Shown one piece after another: positions 1 to 13,700 of a stretch of DNA of 64,000 nt (positions are counted from its first letter, which is position 1; every line of letters begins with the position of its first letter). Position numbers and translations under genes: made by a program. The stretch is from Tetradesmus obliquus (taxonomy: Eukaryota; Chlorophyta; Chlorophyceae; Sphaeropleales; Scenedesmaceae): assembly GCA_030272155.1 (NCBI GenBank), contig CP126206.1:2418001-2482000 (forward strand), given 5' to 3'. The notes beneath the pieces are model-generated. The model saw only the letters and a list, made by a program, of their open reading frames with translations. It did no database searches and had not been told where the DNA came from.

Positions 1-780
1 GGGCATGTAGAAGACGAACCACAAACAAGCCATACACCCCAGAGGCTCTCAATGCCCTACCCCAGAGGCTCGAAACGTGCGGTGATATGTAAGGTACACC
101 AAACCAGCCACACGGCACGCCAACAACGCAAACACCCCTGCCAGGCACAAGCCACATGTGTGCTGTGCAGCTAGTTTTCATGGCTGAGGAACTGTCTTCT
201 TCACACCAGGGTCTTGAGGGCTGCATGAAAGCATGCGCAATGCACAAGCTGTGCCGCACGTCTGAACGCGTCTAACAATGGAAGTATGTCTAAACATGTA
301 GCATGCAGGGCATGGCTACTTATTGCGGCGCTGGTCATTTTTTCCAACCCAAGTATTGTTGCTTCATCAATAACTGTCCCTCAGAACCACATGTGGACGT
401 AACTGCACACATACAACAGGCCTGAATCGCACAGATTGCGCTGGCCCGGACTCGGCACCAAGTGGTAGCCATGGTGACAGCAGATCAACGGCTGACAGAA
501 GTAACAACTGCTGAAGAGCAGGTGCTGCTGCTGCTGCTGCCAGTGCTAACCTAGTTGCACTTGCCATGCTGCTGCTGTTGCTGCTGCTGCTGTTGCAACG
601 GCGGCAGCGGCGACTGCGCCATTAGTCGTATGCAGACTGCTGCAGCCTGCAGATTGTCCAATGAAGTCACTCCACTGATCTCCGCAGCGGCTCCGACGTT
701 GATGTTGCTGATGTTGTTGTTGCTGCTGCTCTGACGTCAACTAAGCACCTGGTTGTCTCCTTGGCAGCCACTAGGACTGA
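1..780. other. 3' flank of gene A, no gene seen
   Basis: This is non-coding flank downstream of the gene A stop codon. It holds a run of CTG triplets around 520-600 and no open frame shared with the matching region of copy B. It probably contains the 3' untranslated region of gene A. I see no clear terminator or polyadenylation signal. Confidence 0.5.
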
Positions 781-3700
781 TCAAGGGGTGCCAGGAGACG
801 GCGGCCTCGGTATGTTGCAGGCTCCAGTGGCGCAGTAGCCCCAGCAAGTCATCTGTCCATTCTCTTTCCTCACACTGCAGCAGTTGGTTGTCAGCAAGGT
901 TCAGCGTTCGGTGAGCATCAAGGTGTTGTTGCTGTAGCGTGCTCACAATGTCTGATTTAATGCATCTCAAGCAGTGTCTGGTGCAAGCCTGAACCCATGC
1001 ACACATCACCTGACTTTATGGATAAGCACGGATGGCAAGCTGTGTGATCCTTTGAAAATAACACCAAAAATGTTAAATAAGGCAGCAATTTAGCGACCGG
1101 CTGCTCACCAAACATGATCGTTGCCGGCAGTAACATGTGTGGCACCACCGCCTCCGCCCGGTGCCCCCACCGCAAGGCTTGCAGGCACGGCCATCTGCTG
1201 GCCTGCGCCTGTGTCTTTGCCCCAGCAGAAGACTTGTGCATCCTTGTTGATGCCACTGTAGCAGAGCACGGCACATGGAGCAGACAGAATAAGTGGGTGC
1301 ACAAAGCTTGCAGGTACGACCATGACCGCAGTGTTTAAGTTCTGTGGATGCAACGTGCATGGCAGTAAGTGACAAACGTGCATGCGCATGCACACGTGCC
1401 TCAAAGAAGAGTTGGACGTATCAGTGAACATGGGTGGGTGAAAATGCACAGAGCGCCCCCCTGCTGGTCCCGCGATTTCTTGTGTTGCAGGAGGGAGCAG
1501 CGAACAGCCCTGAAGATACAGCAAAGAGCGACTGCAAAACAAACACATGTTATAGCAGGCTTGCAGCAGACACGTCCACGCCTCTAAAACTTTTAGGTGA
1601 CCTGACACAAGCAGCAGCTGCTGCTGCTGCTGTTGCGTGTTGCCTGATGTGCCGTTTGGTGCTTCTCAGGTTCAGTGGCAGGTATACAAGTACGTAGAGG
1701 TAGCTACCTGTAGGATAAGCAGCGGCGGGTTATCTTCATATCAATTGTTGATGATGCCACTATAACTCCAGGCCTCACCATGTGAAGTAGTCTCCTGCGG
1801 CAATGTCGCTGACCTTGGTGATGGCAGGCGCGTCGAGCTGGTAGTACGTGTTGTCACCCCAGCACAGCACACCGCCATCGCCACTCAGAGCACTGCAAGC
1901 AACACATTGCAATGCACCGGCAGAGGAAACAGTGCGGCAGAGTGATTGTAAGCGTGTGGTCTGGGCGATGGGCTGCCACCACTGAGCACAGCACAAAACA
2001 TCACCACTCAATACGCTGAAGTAGAAACTGATGCTGCATGCACTAGCAGTCTCTGTCTGCCTACTGGGTGCGAGCTGAAACATCCATTTTGATTGATTGA
2101 TACCGTCCAAGAAAGTCTGTTGCCCCCATCTCACCATGTGTGGTCAACGCCAGCAGTCACTTTGAAGTCAAAGCCGACCTGAGGGGCCTCCCAGCCGGCC
2201 GGCACATTGCACTTCTCTCCGCAAGGCTGTGCTGGCATGGCCCCAGCCGTGCAAACAATCTCGTATGGGAGGGCATTGCCCACCACAGCACACATGTGGT
2301 TCCTCCCGCAACCAATTGCTTTGACTGTGTAGTCGGTTGTGAAGACTGAGCCGTTGCTTGGAATGAAGCCATCCTGCCAGTTGGCCGTGTTGCCCCAGTT
2401 GCCCCAGCAGCGCAGCCGCTGGCCTGCAAGGAACCACAGGTTGCAAGCTAGTGATTGAGCGAGTGAGGGAATGAAAAATCAAACAGCACTGCAGCTCCTA
2501 GGTAAGTGGTGGCCAGGGGCGGCGCCCCTGGTCTCCACGCCCTCTAGCTGCGGTTTTAAGCTATAATCAGTGTTGGAAACTGAATTTGCGCATGCTTTGG
2601 TTTCTACGCTTTAGATGCAGTTTGCTGCGCATGCGATGCCTCAGCCGCCCTAACACCACAGCAACTTGGCGCCTGCATAAAACAGCCAGGGTGCAATAAC
2701 ATAGTTTAGGTTGGGATTGGTGTTTAGGACTTGGTTGGCGCGGTTGGTTGGGGTTGGGGCTGGGTTATGTGCCAAAGGCAAGCTTGTCCCGTTTAGCCAT
2801 TCATCGGCGGCAGTGTTGCCTCAGCAGCACGACAGCGCACTACCTACAAGTCATCGCAGTGAAGTTCTAATGCAGCAACCACAAGACGCCCCAGGTCTGA
2901 CACAACACACAAATATCTATAGCAACGTCTCGCTGCTCTTGGCTAATGCCGGGCTCACCTGTTGTGATCGCGCACGTGAACACCTCACCAGCGCACATCT
3001 GGACGGCCACATCTGGATGGCCACATCTGATGGCTCACCTACTGTGATCGCGCACATCTGGATGGCCACATCTGATGGCTCACCTACTGTGATCGCGCAC
3101 ATCTGGATGGCCACATCTGATGGCTCACCTACTGTGATCGCGCACATCTGGATGGCCACATCTGAAGGCTCACCCACTGTGATCGCGCACGTGAACACCT
3201 CCCCAGCGCACATCTGGATGGCCACGTCTGTGCCGTCTAGCAGAGCAAGCGGCGGGTCGACCTGGCCGAAGCTGATGTTGCCAAACTCGCTGGTGCAGAC
3301 AACGGTGGTGCCGGAGGGCCCGGGGATTTGCGCGACCTGCAGGGGTCGCATGTGCGGGAATTGAAGCCTCGTGCACTTTGGCCGCTACCATGGATCTGCC
3401 TGTGCTCAAGATGCATTGAGATATATGGTGTGCAAGTGCCGGCTATTGGCCACCAATGCTGACCGCGGCACCCTGTTGTGGCTCATACCACAAAAGGTGG
3501 TGCCGGGACCCGCAAGTAAGTATCATGTGTCAATGCAGACTACGCAAGTGCAGGGCAAATCGTTACACACAACCTCTTCCGTGGGTGTTAGGTGCAAACA
3601 CACTGCGTACTCACCTGGTAGCAGTAATGGTATTTGCCGACAGCAAACGCTCCCAGTATGGTCCCAACTGGAGGGGCGGCTGTAACAAAGTCCGGGCGCT

Positions 3701-3980
3701 GCCCCCAGCACCTCAGAAGCTCGCTGTCAAGCTCCTGTCCACAGGTGTAGCGGTAGCCAGCTGCCAGCTGCTTGACCCTCAGGTTCAGCACTGGCGGGGA
3801 TGGGAAGCTCACAACAGCAGTGAACCCTGGTTTGATAGCTGCAGCAGAACTGACGTCTCCTTGCTTGATACCTAAGCGGCCTCCGTCAGATATCAAGATC
3901 TTGTCGGTTGAACCGTTGAAAAGGGCGATGCCCGCCGTGCGCGTGATGTAGGGGTCGAGCATCGTGCCGTTGCCGCCGCC
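781..3980 (-). CDS. Gene A exons 22-27: C-terminal RCC1/BLIP-II-like repeats
   Basis: Exons are 3615-3980, 3174-3336, 2135-2423, 1779-1892, 1109-1255 and 781-874. Repeat signatures are AAGYRYTCGQ, LRCWGQ, VTAGVDHTC, VLCWGDNTYYQL, AAGDYFTC, VFCWGKD and MTCWGYCATGAC. Introns 24-26 are phase 2 and split the Cys codon of each H/F-T/V-C motif (TG then T), so unspliced sequence reads Trp while spliced sequence reads Cys as the family requires. The protein ends NIPRPPSPGTP. Exon 23 is followed by tandem copies of its own end and donor. Confidence 0.85.
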
Positions 3981-4714
3981 CTGTGCAGCGGCAGCAGTAG
4001 CAGCGGCAGCAGCACAAGCAGCAGCAGCAGCAACGGCAGCAACAGCAGCATTGCCGTGTATGTTGTGACAGATGCAAGACTAGCGACCTTGCAGCAAACA
4101 GTTTGAGCCCCCGCCCTTGCTAAAATGATGCTGATTTGTAATATACTCTGCTCATTGTCTTAAATGTGCCACGGCGTCCACAACTTCTGGACAGCGGGGA
4201 AGCACACTATAGTAATCTAAAATGCAATGCAAAATCACGCTGCTGCTGCTGCTAATGCTGCTGTTGTTGCTGCTGCTGCTGCTGGCCCTGCTGCTGCCGC
4301 TGCACAGGGCGGCGGCAACACATGATGCTCGACCCCTACATCACGCACACGGGGGGCGTCGCTGCCACCGCCGCCGTGGCTGCTGCCGCTGCTGCTGCTA
4401 TTGCTGTTGCGGGCTGCCAGGCATGTGTTTGTGGCTTGCAAATACCTTGCTAACTTGTAGATCTGCTGTGCAGCAGCTGCCGACAGACTTGAAGATGAAG
4501 CAGACGGACTTGAACATCTGCTGTGCAACAGCTAGACTCACCATATTCAGTGGGAGGACTGATGTCACATTACAGTTGCTTGAACATTGTGCCGGGAAAG
4601 ACAGCAGGCCGAATGACCCAAACACCCCGCCATACGCTGCGTTGATGTCGTCGCAAGCAACCAGCAGGGTGTTTGGGACATAGGCCATGTCAGACACGCG
4701 GCAGGCACTGCAGT

Positions 4715-4746
<32 letters not shown>

Positions 4747-7659
4747 GCCTTTTAAAACAGGAGCCACGTCAGACATGCGGCAGGCCCTGCAGAGCGCAGC
4801 ATCAGCAGCACAGCATGTGCAGCAGCTGATGTTGCACTTACATAACAGACACGCAGGCGCTGCAGAGCACAGCACCAACAGCACAGCGTGCAGCTCCAGT
4901 TGCTGATGCAGCTAGCTTGATAATGTTTGACACGCGGCAGGCCCAACACCAGCGGCACAGCGTGCAGCATCAGCTTTTGCCGCAACAAAGGTTGCATATA
5001 GATCCACCACGTTTGACACGTGGCAGGCGTTGCACGCTGCAAGCAACTGCCTGCCGCATGCACGCATGCAGCACAGCCAGCAGCACACCCAAGCAGCTAG
5101 CCAGCAAGCTGTACAACATGCACACATCTAAGTAGCCGCCAGCACACACTGATGCAACTGCCTGCCGCACATTTCATCCTCGTCCTTGGCATGCAATGTG
5201 GCAGAGCAAACACAAGCAGCTGCCAGCACGCACTGGAGCAGAGCACGCCAAGCAGCAGCTTGCCGCACCTACCAGCCTCGTCATGGGCATCAAAGGTTGC
5301 ACCACACACCCAAGCAGCTGCCAGCACACAATACAGCAGCACTGCTGAGTTATCTAAGCAGCTGCCCGCCGCACCTGCCAGCCTTGTCCTTGGCATCAAA
5401 GGTGGCAGTATACATTGCTGCGCTCGGGTCGTGCCACCGTATCTGGTTCATCTCTGTGAATGCCACATACAGCGCAGGCACGGAGTTTGCAGCAATGTTG
5501 GTGGCATCCGCTGCCAGGTACGTCGGGATGACTGTGCTCAAGTTGCGGTTCGCGCCGCACGCGCCAAACACCATAGGCTCGTACGTTGTCAGCCAGAAAT
5601 TGTTGCGCGTGAACTTCCTCACGCAGCCATTCCCAGAGTCGGTGATGTAAGCCTGGAGGGTCAAATAGTTGCTCGTGTCTGTGTACACGATCTCGATGTC
5701 AGTGGGGCCCCACAGAGTGGCTTGCGAGGCATCGGTGAAGGTGTCATCCGTGCAACCGTAGCTCCCTGGACCGCCACATGCTGAAGGGCCGCATGCGCCC
5801 ATTGCGGGCACTGAGATGGCCGGCGAGTTTATGTTGTTCGGCAGTAATATTCTGTGTACGCAGTTTTGATCTGCAGCGCAGCGCAAGAAAAGGAGCCGCA
5901 GGGTGAAGTCACCATGTTGTGCCGACTCAACTTGGGCAGTGTGTTTGCCCCGCAAGGCGCCACCCGGTGCATGGCATATGCGCAAGGGAGCGGGGTTCCG
6001 CCCCATGCCTCCTCAGTTATTGCTGTGCATAGCGCGCTGCGGCAACTGCAGGCGCGCTCACAGACTGCTCGCAGTGTCGCTGCCATCAAGCTCATCGGAG
6101 TGACGCACTCAATGGACTGGGTCACCCGACCGCTAAGTGAGGCACACTCACTTACTTCGGGACTTACTCACTCGCTCACTTACCAACTTTAATGAGTGAG
6201 TTTAATGAGTCACTTTAAGGAGTGAGTTTAATGAGTCACTCACTCATTAAAGGAGTGAGTGACTCATTCACTCACTCCTTTAATCACTCAGTGGATGAGG
6301 AGGTCCCCTGATCAATAACGACGCAGCGAGCGGCTCAAGCTGAAGCATGTGGAACTTCTATTTCAGAAGCCGCCATCTGTTGCGTTGCTGTCGTGCAGGC
6401 ACTGCTCACGCGCAGGACAGCATGCATGTCATGCAATTTGATTCGGCTGGCTGACTCACCATAATCAGTCACGTAGAGTGAGTTGGTCACTTCATCGAGC
6501 GCGATGCCGCGAAGTGAGCCGGGGCCGCTGGTGCCGCTGAAGTCGTACACAATGTCACTTGCCACAGCGTATGGAGAGGCTGACGTGGGATCAATGACTG
6601 GCACCGTCTGGAATAGCACCACAACAACAGACACATGCTGTCAGTGTATACAGTTTGGAATGAGTTCACAGTTGTCAATGAGAACGCTCTCGTGTGGGCT
6701 CGGGCTGATGGCGACATTGATATGACTTTGGCAGGAACATGATGGTAAAGCAGTCCCTGGTTGCAAAAAGTTGCGAAACAGGTGCTGTAACACATGCTGA
6801 TTGCAACAATTGCACATTGTATGCTGTTGGTGTCATGCGCTGATACTGACCGAGGCATGCAGTCTCCAGCATTGAAGGGCCAACAACTTCAAGCCAGTTG
6901 CTGACGGAGCTGGGGCGTCAGCCGCACCTTACGCACTGTGTTGTCGAGTGCTGTATAGTAGACTGTGCCTGGGTCTGATGCGAAGGCAGCTGCCTTTCTG
7001 GAGACAAGAGCTATAGGGTATACAGGGGTTGCAGGAAAGTTGTCCATCTCACCCCGGTAGAAACGGGACGCCGCTGCAGTGCAGGGGTAGAGCAGCAACA
7101 CACGCAATCAGCTCTCATCTGTGCTGCTGAATTGGTGGTGTGTGTTTGACTGCTGAGGTAACAGACATCAGTGTTTTGTTGCTGCATCAACTGTTGATAC
7201 CTCATGTACAGGCAATTTAAGCAGCTGCTGCATCAGCTGCTGCGATGGCCTGATTGGATAAACAAAATGCTACGGATCATCCAGTGGTGTTTTTATTAGT
7301 TGTCATCCGTTGTCAGCTGCAGAAGGAGGCGTTGTGTGTGACAGTGTAGATAACCCATGCTCATGCACATCTCCCACCAGTTCGTGGCCTGACCAAGCAG
7401 CTACTGCAATAGTTGCTGGACCTCCACGCCCATTCAACATGCAGCCACTGCTGCGTCGGCAGCCACGTTGCAGTGGCTCACCGCGGCATTGATTTGTAGA
7501 GCAGAGCCCATTGTCTCCTCCAGGCAAGCTGCAGCTCGAATCGGTGGGTATGTTGTTGAATTCACATACCAGGCTGCCGTTCGCGGGGCAGAGCCCGCCA
7601 TAGTCATAGCAGGTGGTGGCCGGTACTGTTGCCTTGCAGTCGTCAACATTGCAGGCTGT

Positions 7660-7724
<65 letters not shown>

Positions 7725-10700
7725 ATTTACAGTTGAGCAGCATCGTTCTTGTCTCAGAGTGCAGCTGTTGTACGCATGCCAGCAGCCATGTGGCTGGCTG
7801 CTGAAGCAGTGGTGCACATCCATCATCACAGCTGCGGCTAAATCACACATTGAGTTCCTAGTCAGCGAGGTTGGGCTGCCACGGAGCGCACAGCTGTGGA
7901 TAGGAAGGCAGGGCTAACACGTGGTGGTTCTAGGGCTATAACGTGTGAACTCACAGCTGACATGCATGGCGTTCTGCCGGGCTGGAAGCAGATGACATGC
8001 ATCACTTGAGTAAATTGATTGACTATGAACTGCAATACAGCGTTCAGTGCTCTTCTTGAACCCTCCCAGTGCGGAAAGAACTGGGGTGCGCGCCTGCTGC
8101 TGTGCTACAGTGCTTGCAAGGCGGGCAGCTGAACTTCAGCATCTTATAGTCTTGGAGACTATATGATGCAGTATTGTCGATGGCTCGCAGTGTGTGTAGT
8201 GCGTCGCACGCGCCATTCACACGAACTCACTGGGAGCGGCTGGGCTTGGGCTGGGGCTTGGGCTTGGGCTTGGCGGGGTGCTTGGCGGGGGGCTGGGGAG
8301 GGCCGGTGGTGCAGTGCAGTTGCCGCTGCGGCAGATGCCCGGCGACCCTGCCTGCCGCCTTCGGTTGGCTGGTATGGTGCAGCTGCCTCCTTCGTTGATG
8401 TTGCTGAAGCTGATAGTTGCTGCTGTGGCGTTGCAATTGGCCTGGCGGCACTCTGTGCTGTTGTATGCGGCGCAGAAGTCTTTGCGTAGTGGCAGCAAGC
8501 AGTAACGGCAGTCAAAGCAAGAGCCACTGGCAAGAGCATGCACCAGCAGCAATTAGTCTTGCACCCTGCATGCACTTGCTGCATACCACTGCTCACGATA
8601 CACCTGACTATGCAGCTGAACTCTTTCATGCAGGGCAACTGTCTCTGCTGCCGCGTGACCGCAGCACAACCTAAAGCGTGCAGAAACAAGCGGCACCAAG
8701 TCATGCGCAGCTAGCACGGCTATAACAACATCTGCACCCAACTCACCCACGCATTTCACAGCGTCCCTGTTCCACACGTATCCGGTCACACAGCCACAGC
8801 TGTAGCCAGGAGCAAACGGAGAGGGCTGGCAGCTTCTGTCCACAGCAAATGCAACTTGTCCGCAGGGGTTGGAGGCACAGGCGGGGTCTGTGCAGCCGCT
8901 GAGCCTGTCACTCCATGCAAGGCCCACTGTGCATTTGCATGCAAAGCCGGTGAAGGAGCCCGGAGCATCGCTGCAAGCGTCCTGTACTGTGTTGGCGATG
9001 ATGTTGCAGGGCTTGTTGAAGCATGTATTGGCTGCGCATAGCAAGGCAAGCAGGCGAGCAGGCAAGAAATGACAGCGCAGTGACAGAAAGGTGAGCGAGC
9101 ATTGCGCTTGAGGCAGAGATTGCATGCCCTGTATGTATCAACAGCTGATGCAGCATTGTGTGCAGAAGAACATGATCCAGCCAACTGCCGATTGCTTTTC
9201 CAAGATGTAAATGGTGCTCACCAATACAGGCCCCGTTCAGCCAGGTGTACCGCGGCTGGCAGGTGCATGTGAAGCCCTGCTGTTTGGTGCCAGCAGCCCT
9301 CCGAGCGACGGAGCAGCTGCCGTTGACAGCAAACTCAATGCTGCCACATGGGTTGTTGGAGCACACAGTTGCTGCAGGGCGGGAACACATGCGGAAAATA
9401 TCAGCAGGTTACCACGCAAATGCACTGCATGGTGAGTCATCTGCAAGGCATTGTATGTGCAACACAGTGTTGCGAGGTCATCTTCACTGCTGCATCCTCA
9501 CAATGCCTAGCAGGTCGCCATTCGCTGCGGCACAGTCAAAGGACTGGTTTTCAGGTGTCCAGGGCAAAAGAGCACAGCAGAACACATTTAAAGCTTCAGC
9601 AGATCCAGGTTTGTTTGCAAACAATTGATACCGAAACTGCGTAAATCACATATCCAAAGACACAAAACTGCGTATGTTGAATACTCCTGCTCACCTTGCG
9701 CAGCACAGATTGCCGCGCGGCAGGTGCCGTTGACAATTGTGTTGCCGCTGCATGCTGTGCCGTCCGGCAGGTTGGTGATGGTGCATTCACCGGTGCGAGG
9801 CACACATGTGGCATTCTGGCACGCGTTTGCTGCCACGCACGGCGTCTGCCGTATGACACAGTAGTCTGCAGCAAGAGATATTGCGGACAGTAATGCATGG
9901 GTGTGTACATGCTGCTGTAAGATGGAAGCAAACACAGCAGGCAGGGAGACGCTGCTCAGCCGTCTAGCTGCTCTTCAGGGACAGCACCAGCGGCAGCAGC
10001 AACAACTGCAGCACGTCAACACAGACAGCAACATTGACAACTGCCACATCCCCCGATAATGTACTTGCTGAGCGCTTTGATGGCATTGCATGTATCCTTT
10101 TTTTCGCAAGCCATGCCCTCTAGCTCACCGACTGCATTCAGGATGTTGCCATTGGAGTCGGCCCTCTGCACAGACAGGCCAGGGCCATACGGTGTCACCA
10201 GCAACATGCGCGCCGGCGACGCAAGGATGGAAAATTCCATCTCAAGAGACAGCAGCGAGCTCTCTGGAAAGCTTGATTTGAACAGCACCGCCTGCGTCTC
10301 TGTCACCTTTGGTGTCACTGCCCTAATGGTGCGGTTGCTGCTGGCGCTCGCCTCAGCCAACACTGCAGCCCCGCTGCTGCTGTTGCTACTAGGGGTGCTG
10401 CGCCGTGAGAGGGTTTTGAGCACCGTGGTTTGCACATTGGATGCAGGGTACCCTGCTGGGAGGCTCAGGGAGCTGCCTACTGATGATCCGAATGAGGTCA
10501 GTGCTGCTGTGCTGCTGAGGGGGCTAGGAAAGCTCGCCACTGGACCCTCCACTCGGTAGTAGATTATGTACAAGCCTGCACATGTGACGTTGGCAGCAAA
10601 CAGCAGCAGCAGACGATTCCATGTTATAATCATCCAGTGGCAAGGCCTGTCGACTGTGCATGGTATTGTAAGAGAGGCTCACGCTTACTACGTTAAGTAG

Positions 10701-13700
10701 TGATCTTGTGTGCGCTTCTAACAGCTTCAGACAAGACAAGCGGGCTGTTCCATACGTGAACATTGTTGGTCTGCATTGCAGATGTCAGAGACCCGCAGCC
10801 GCACATGCAACGCTTGGCCAGCTACGATGTCTGTACAACACAGCAGCAGAAGCTCTACTTTGTACACCAGCAACAGCAGCAGAGTTGCAGCAGCAGGAAC
10901 AAAAGGAGAAGCTCTGCTCTGTACGCACAGCTCAAAACTCACGTGCACATAAGCCACCAGAGCATGCGCCCGGGGTTGACGCAGAGTACTCGCAGTCTGT
11001 GCCGTCTGTCTTGTTTTTGGAGTTGCAGACGCCGGTAGCAGGTGGGCACAGCGACCCCTCAGGGACCAGCAACTCCCGGCAGGCAGTCGCGCTGCACAGC
11101 GCGCTCTTGCATAGGTCTGCAACACATCACATGCAGCACAGCAGCAGCAGCAGCAGCAGCAGAAGCAGAAGCAGCAGCAGAAGCAGCAGCAACAAGCAAG
11201 GTAACGGTCGCCGTCTCTTTACATTGAAGGCATGGAAGAGCCCCTTGCTCGAGCAAGCTGGATGTGGCAAACACTTGAACATGTTGCGTTGCATGCACCA
11301 AAGTTACCAGCGTCCCTGCTGCATGTCAACTCGTGTTGCAACAACACAAGGCGGTGCACAAGACGTGCGGATCAGGTGTGCACCTGTAGCGATCAGGTGT
11401 GCACCTGTAGCGATCAGGTGTGCACCTGTAGCGATCAGGTGTGCACCTGTAGCGATCAGGTGTGCACCTGTAGCGATCAGGTGTGCACCTGTAGCGATCA
11501 GGTGTGCACCTGTAGCGATCAGGTGTGCACCTGTAGCGATCAGGTGTGCACCTGTAGCGATCAGGTGTGCACCTGTAGCGATCAGGTGTGCACCTGTAGC
11601 GATCAGGTGTGCACCTGTAGCGATCAGGTGTGCACCTGTAGCGATCAGGTGTGCACCTGTAGCGATCAGGTGTGCACCTGTAGCGATCAGGTGTGCACCT
11701 GTAGCGATCAGGTGTGCACCTGTAGCGACACACAGATGCAAGGCCCTCTTTGCAGACTCCAGCATCATGAGTAAACACAGACAAGGCACTGTGCTTTAAT
11801 TCCAAACACATGTGAGCCTACAAACGTACCTGTGCACACGCCAGCAGCACACTTGCTCTCGAACCCCCTAAGCTTGCAGGCAGTGCCGTCCTCTTTGCCG
11901 TCACATTTGATGTCGCAGGTGCCAGTCAGCGGGTTGCACACTTCACTGGCCTCTGGGTTGCACCGCACATCACCGCAGATGGCAGCACACCTGCGCACCA
12001 AGATCAAATTGGTATTAGCACCTTTGCATGGTTTCGCAGCAAGCAAGCCAAAGCAGCAGCTCAACACAACACATTGGCGACCTCTGCTGCATAAGCGATT
12101 TCTATGCATGTTTGTCTACGCCAAATAATGCAGCCATTCGCCACAGCCATCGCACCTGTCAGTCAGAGTAGCGGTCGGCCTGAAGGCATACGACTTGAAC
12201 ACAGCCCCGGTCCGCTGGTCAACTGCGCCAGTGCCTGTGTAGTTTCCAGCGGTGCCGTTTGCTAGCAGGTGCCGTGCCATTGCAACGCCTGGCGAGGCTC
12301 CCGCAGGGAAGCTGCGAGAGATATAACTGGTGTAACCAGCATAACTGAGGCTGCCAGTCATGCCCCAGAACGCCTGAGGGAAGCCGCGCTGCTGCTGCGC
12401 TGCATCTGAGCCGCTGTTCACTGCAGAGCGGTCGCTGCTGAATAGCACAATGGTGCGGCCAGGGGCTACTTTTGGATCGTCCCTGTACTTTTCGAACCAG
12501 CTAGGCCTGAGGGCGAATCGGCCATCAGCAGTAAGCACCATGCGGCCAGCTTGCCAGTCCAGCTGCACACCAGGCAAGCAGCAGCAAGCACATGCAAGGG
12601 TGCAAGAGTGAGGTACAACAGCAGTTGGCAACGGAATCACACCCCGCCATGTAAGCGGCAGCGAGGAGGTGAAGGAAACCTACTGTAGGAAAACGGGGAG
12701 GCATCATGTGTGCAAGATCAACTAAAACCATCTGCCACTGCGCGCGCATACATTTATACAGTTTGTAAAACTTCACTGCTGCACTGTCATTTTGTGTGCA
12801 GGGGCAAACAACAAGCACTGAAAGTCAGCGTTCATCACGCGCATGCACTTGCATTGGCCTTTTCATGGCAAACGCAGTTTTGTTCTATGCAATGGACAAC
12901 TCACATTGTAATCCGTGTTCAAAAAGTCCAGAGAAGCACCACTCATGATGATGGGAGTTTCACCAGCAGCGCTGTCATCCCCAATGCTGCTGACAACCAC
13001 AAAGGCGTGCTTGGACCAGCCTCGGTAGTCGTCAAGGGATGGTGGGCCCGCTGGGCACAGGGCCGGGTCGTTACATTTAAATGTAACATTATAACCAGCT
13101 GTTCCAAACAACAGAGCAATCTCGGGGGCTTCGTCGCCAAATAAGCAGCGGTTCTCCCGCAGGTACGGCGCCAGCACCAACACACTGCCTCTTGAGGTCG
13201 AGCATTTCTGAGTTTGCTGCAGCTGCCTAGGAGGGAAGGCTGTGGAAGCTGTTTCCAGAACAGAGGAGCCGCCGCTGTTGCTGCTGCTGCTGCTGCTGCT
13301 GCCGCTGCCAGCCGTGCTGTGTGGCGTTTGCTGTGGATATTGTGCTGCTGCGACGACATCCGCTTGATCCTGCTGCAGCAGCAACTGCTGAGCCCTCTCA
13401 TGCAGGTTGCTGCCAATGGTGTGCACATCTGCTGGCTGCTGTTGTCCAAGGTTGTGCTGCAGCAGGCTGCGTGACCTCCTGCTGCTGCTGCAAGGCTTGC
13501 CGTAGTCATCGGTGGCCAGGATGAGGCAGGGGAAGTCCTCCTGGGTGAGGAATTCAATGCGCCTGCAGCAGGGGAGCAGCAGGTGCAGTGCGGGAACAGT
13601 GCAGACCATGTGTTGCAAGTCAAAAAAGTGAGCAGAGGAGCAGTAGGGAAGATCATGGGCATTGGGCATTGCGGCGCAGGCAGCGCCACTTCAAGGCATT

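Noticed and set aside
4222-4683. Plus-strand protein with poly-Leu start resembling a signal peptide
   Set aside because: The Leu run is the CTG tract, and the rest is the inverted exon 22 fragment plus antisense of exon 21.
11370-11726. Possible CRISPR array
   Set aside because: Units are contiguous with no spacers, lie in an intron of a eukaryotic gene and have no cas genes nearby.
10708-11799. Plus-strand frame of 363 codons with IRCAPVA repeats
   Set aside because: It is a by-product of the 21-bp array, whose length is divisible by three, and runs antisense to gene A exons 11 and intron 10.
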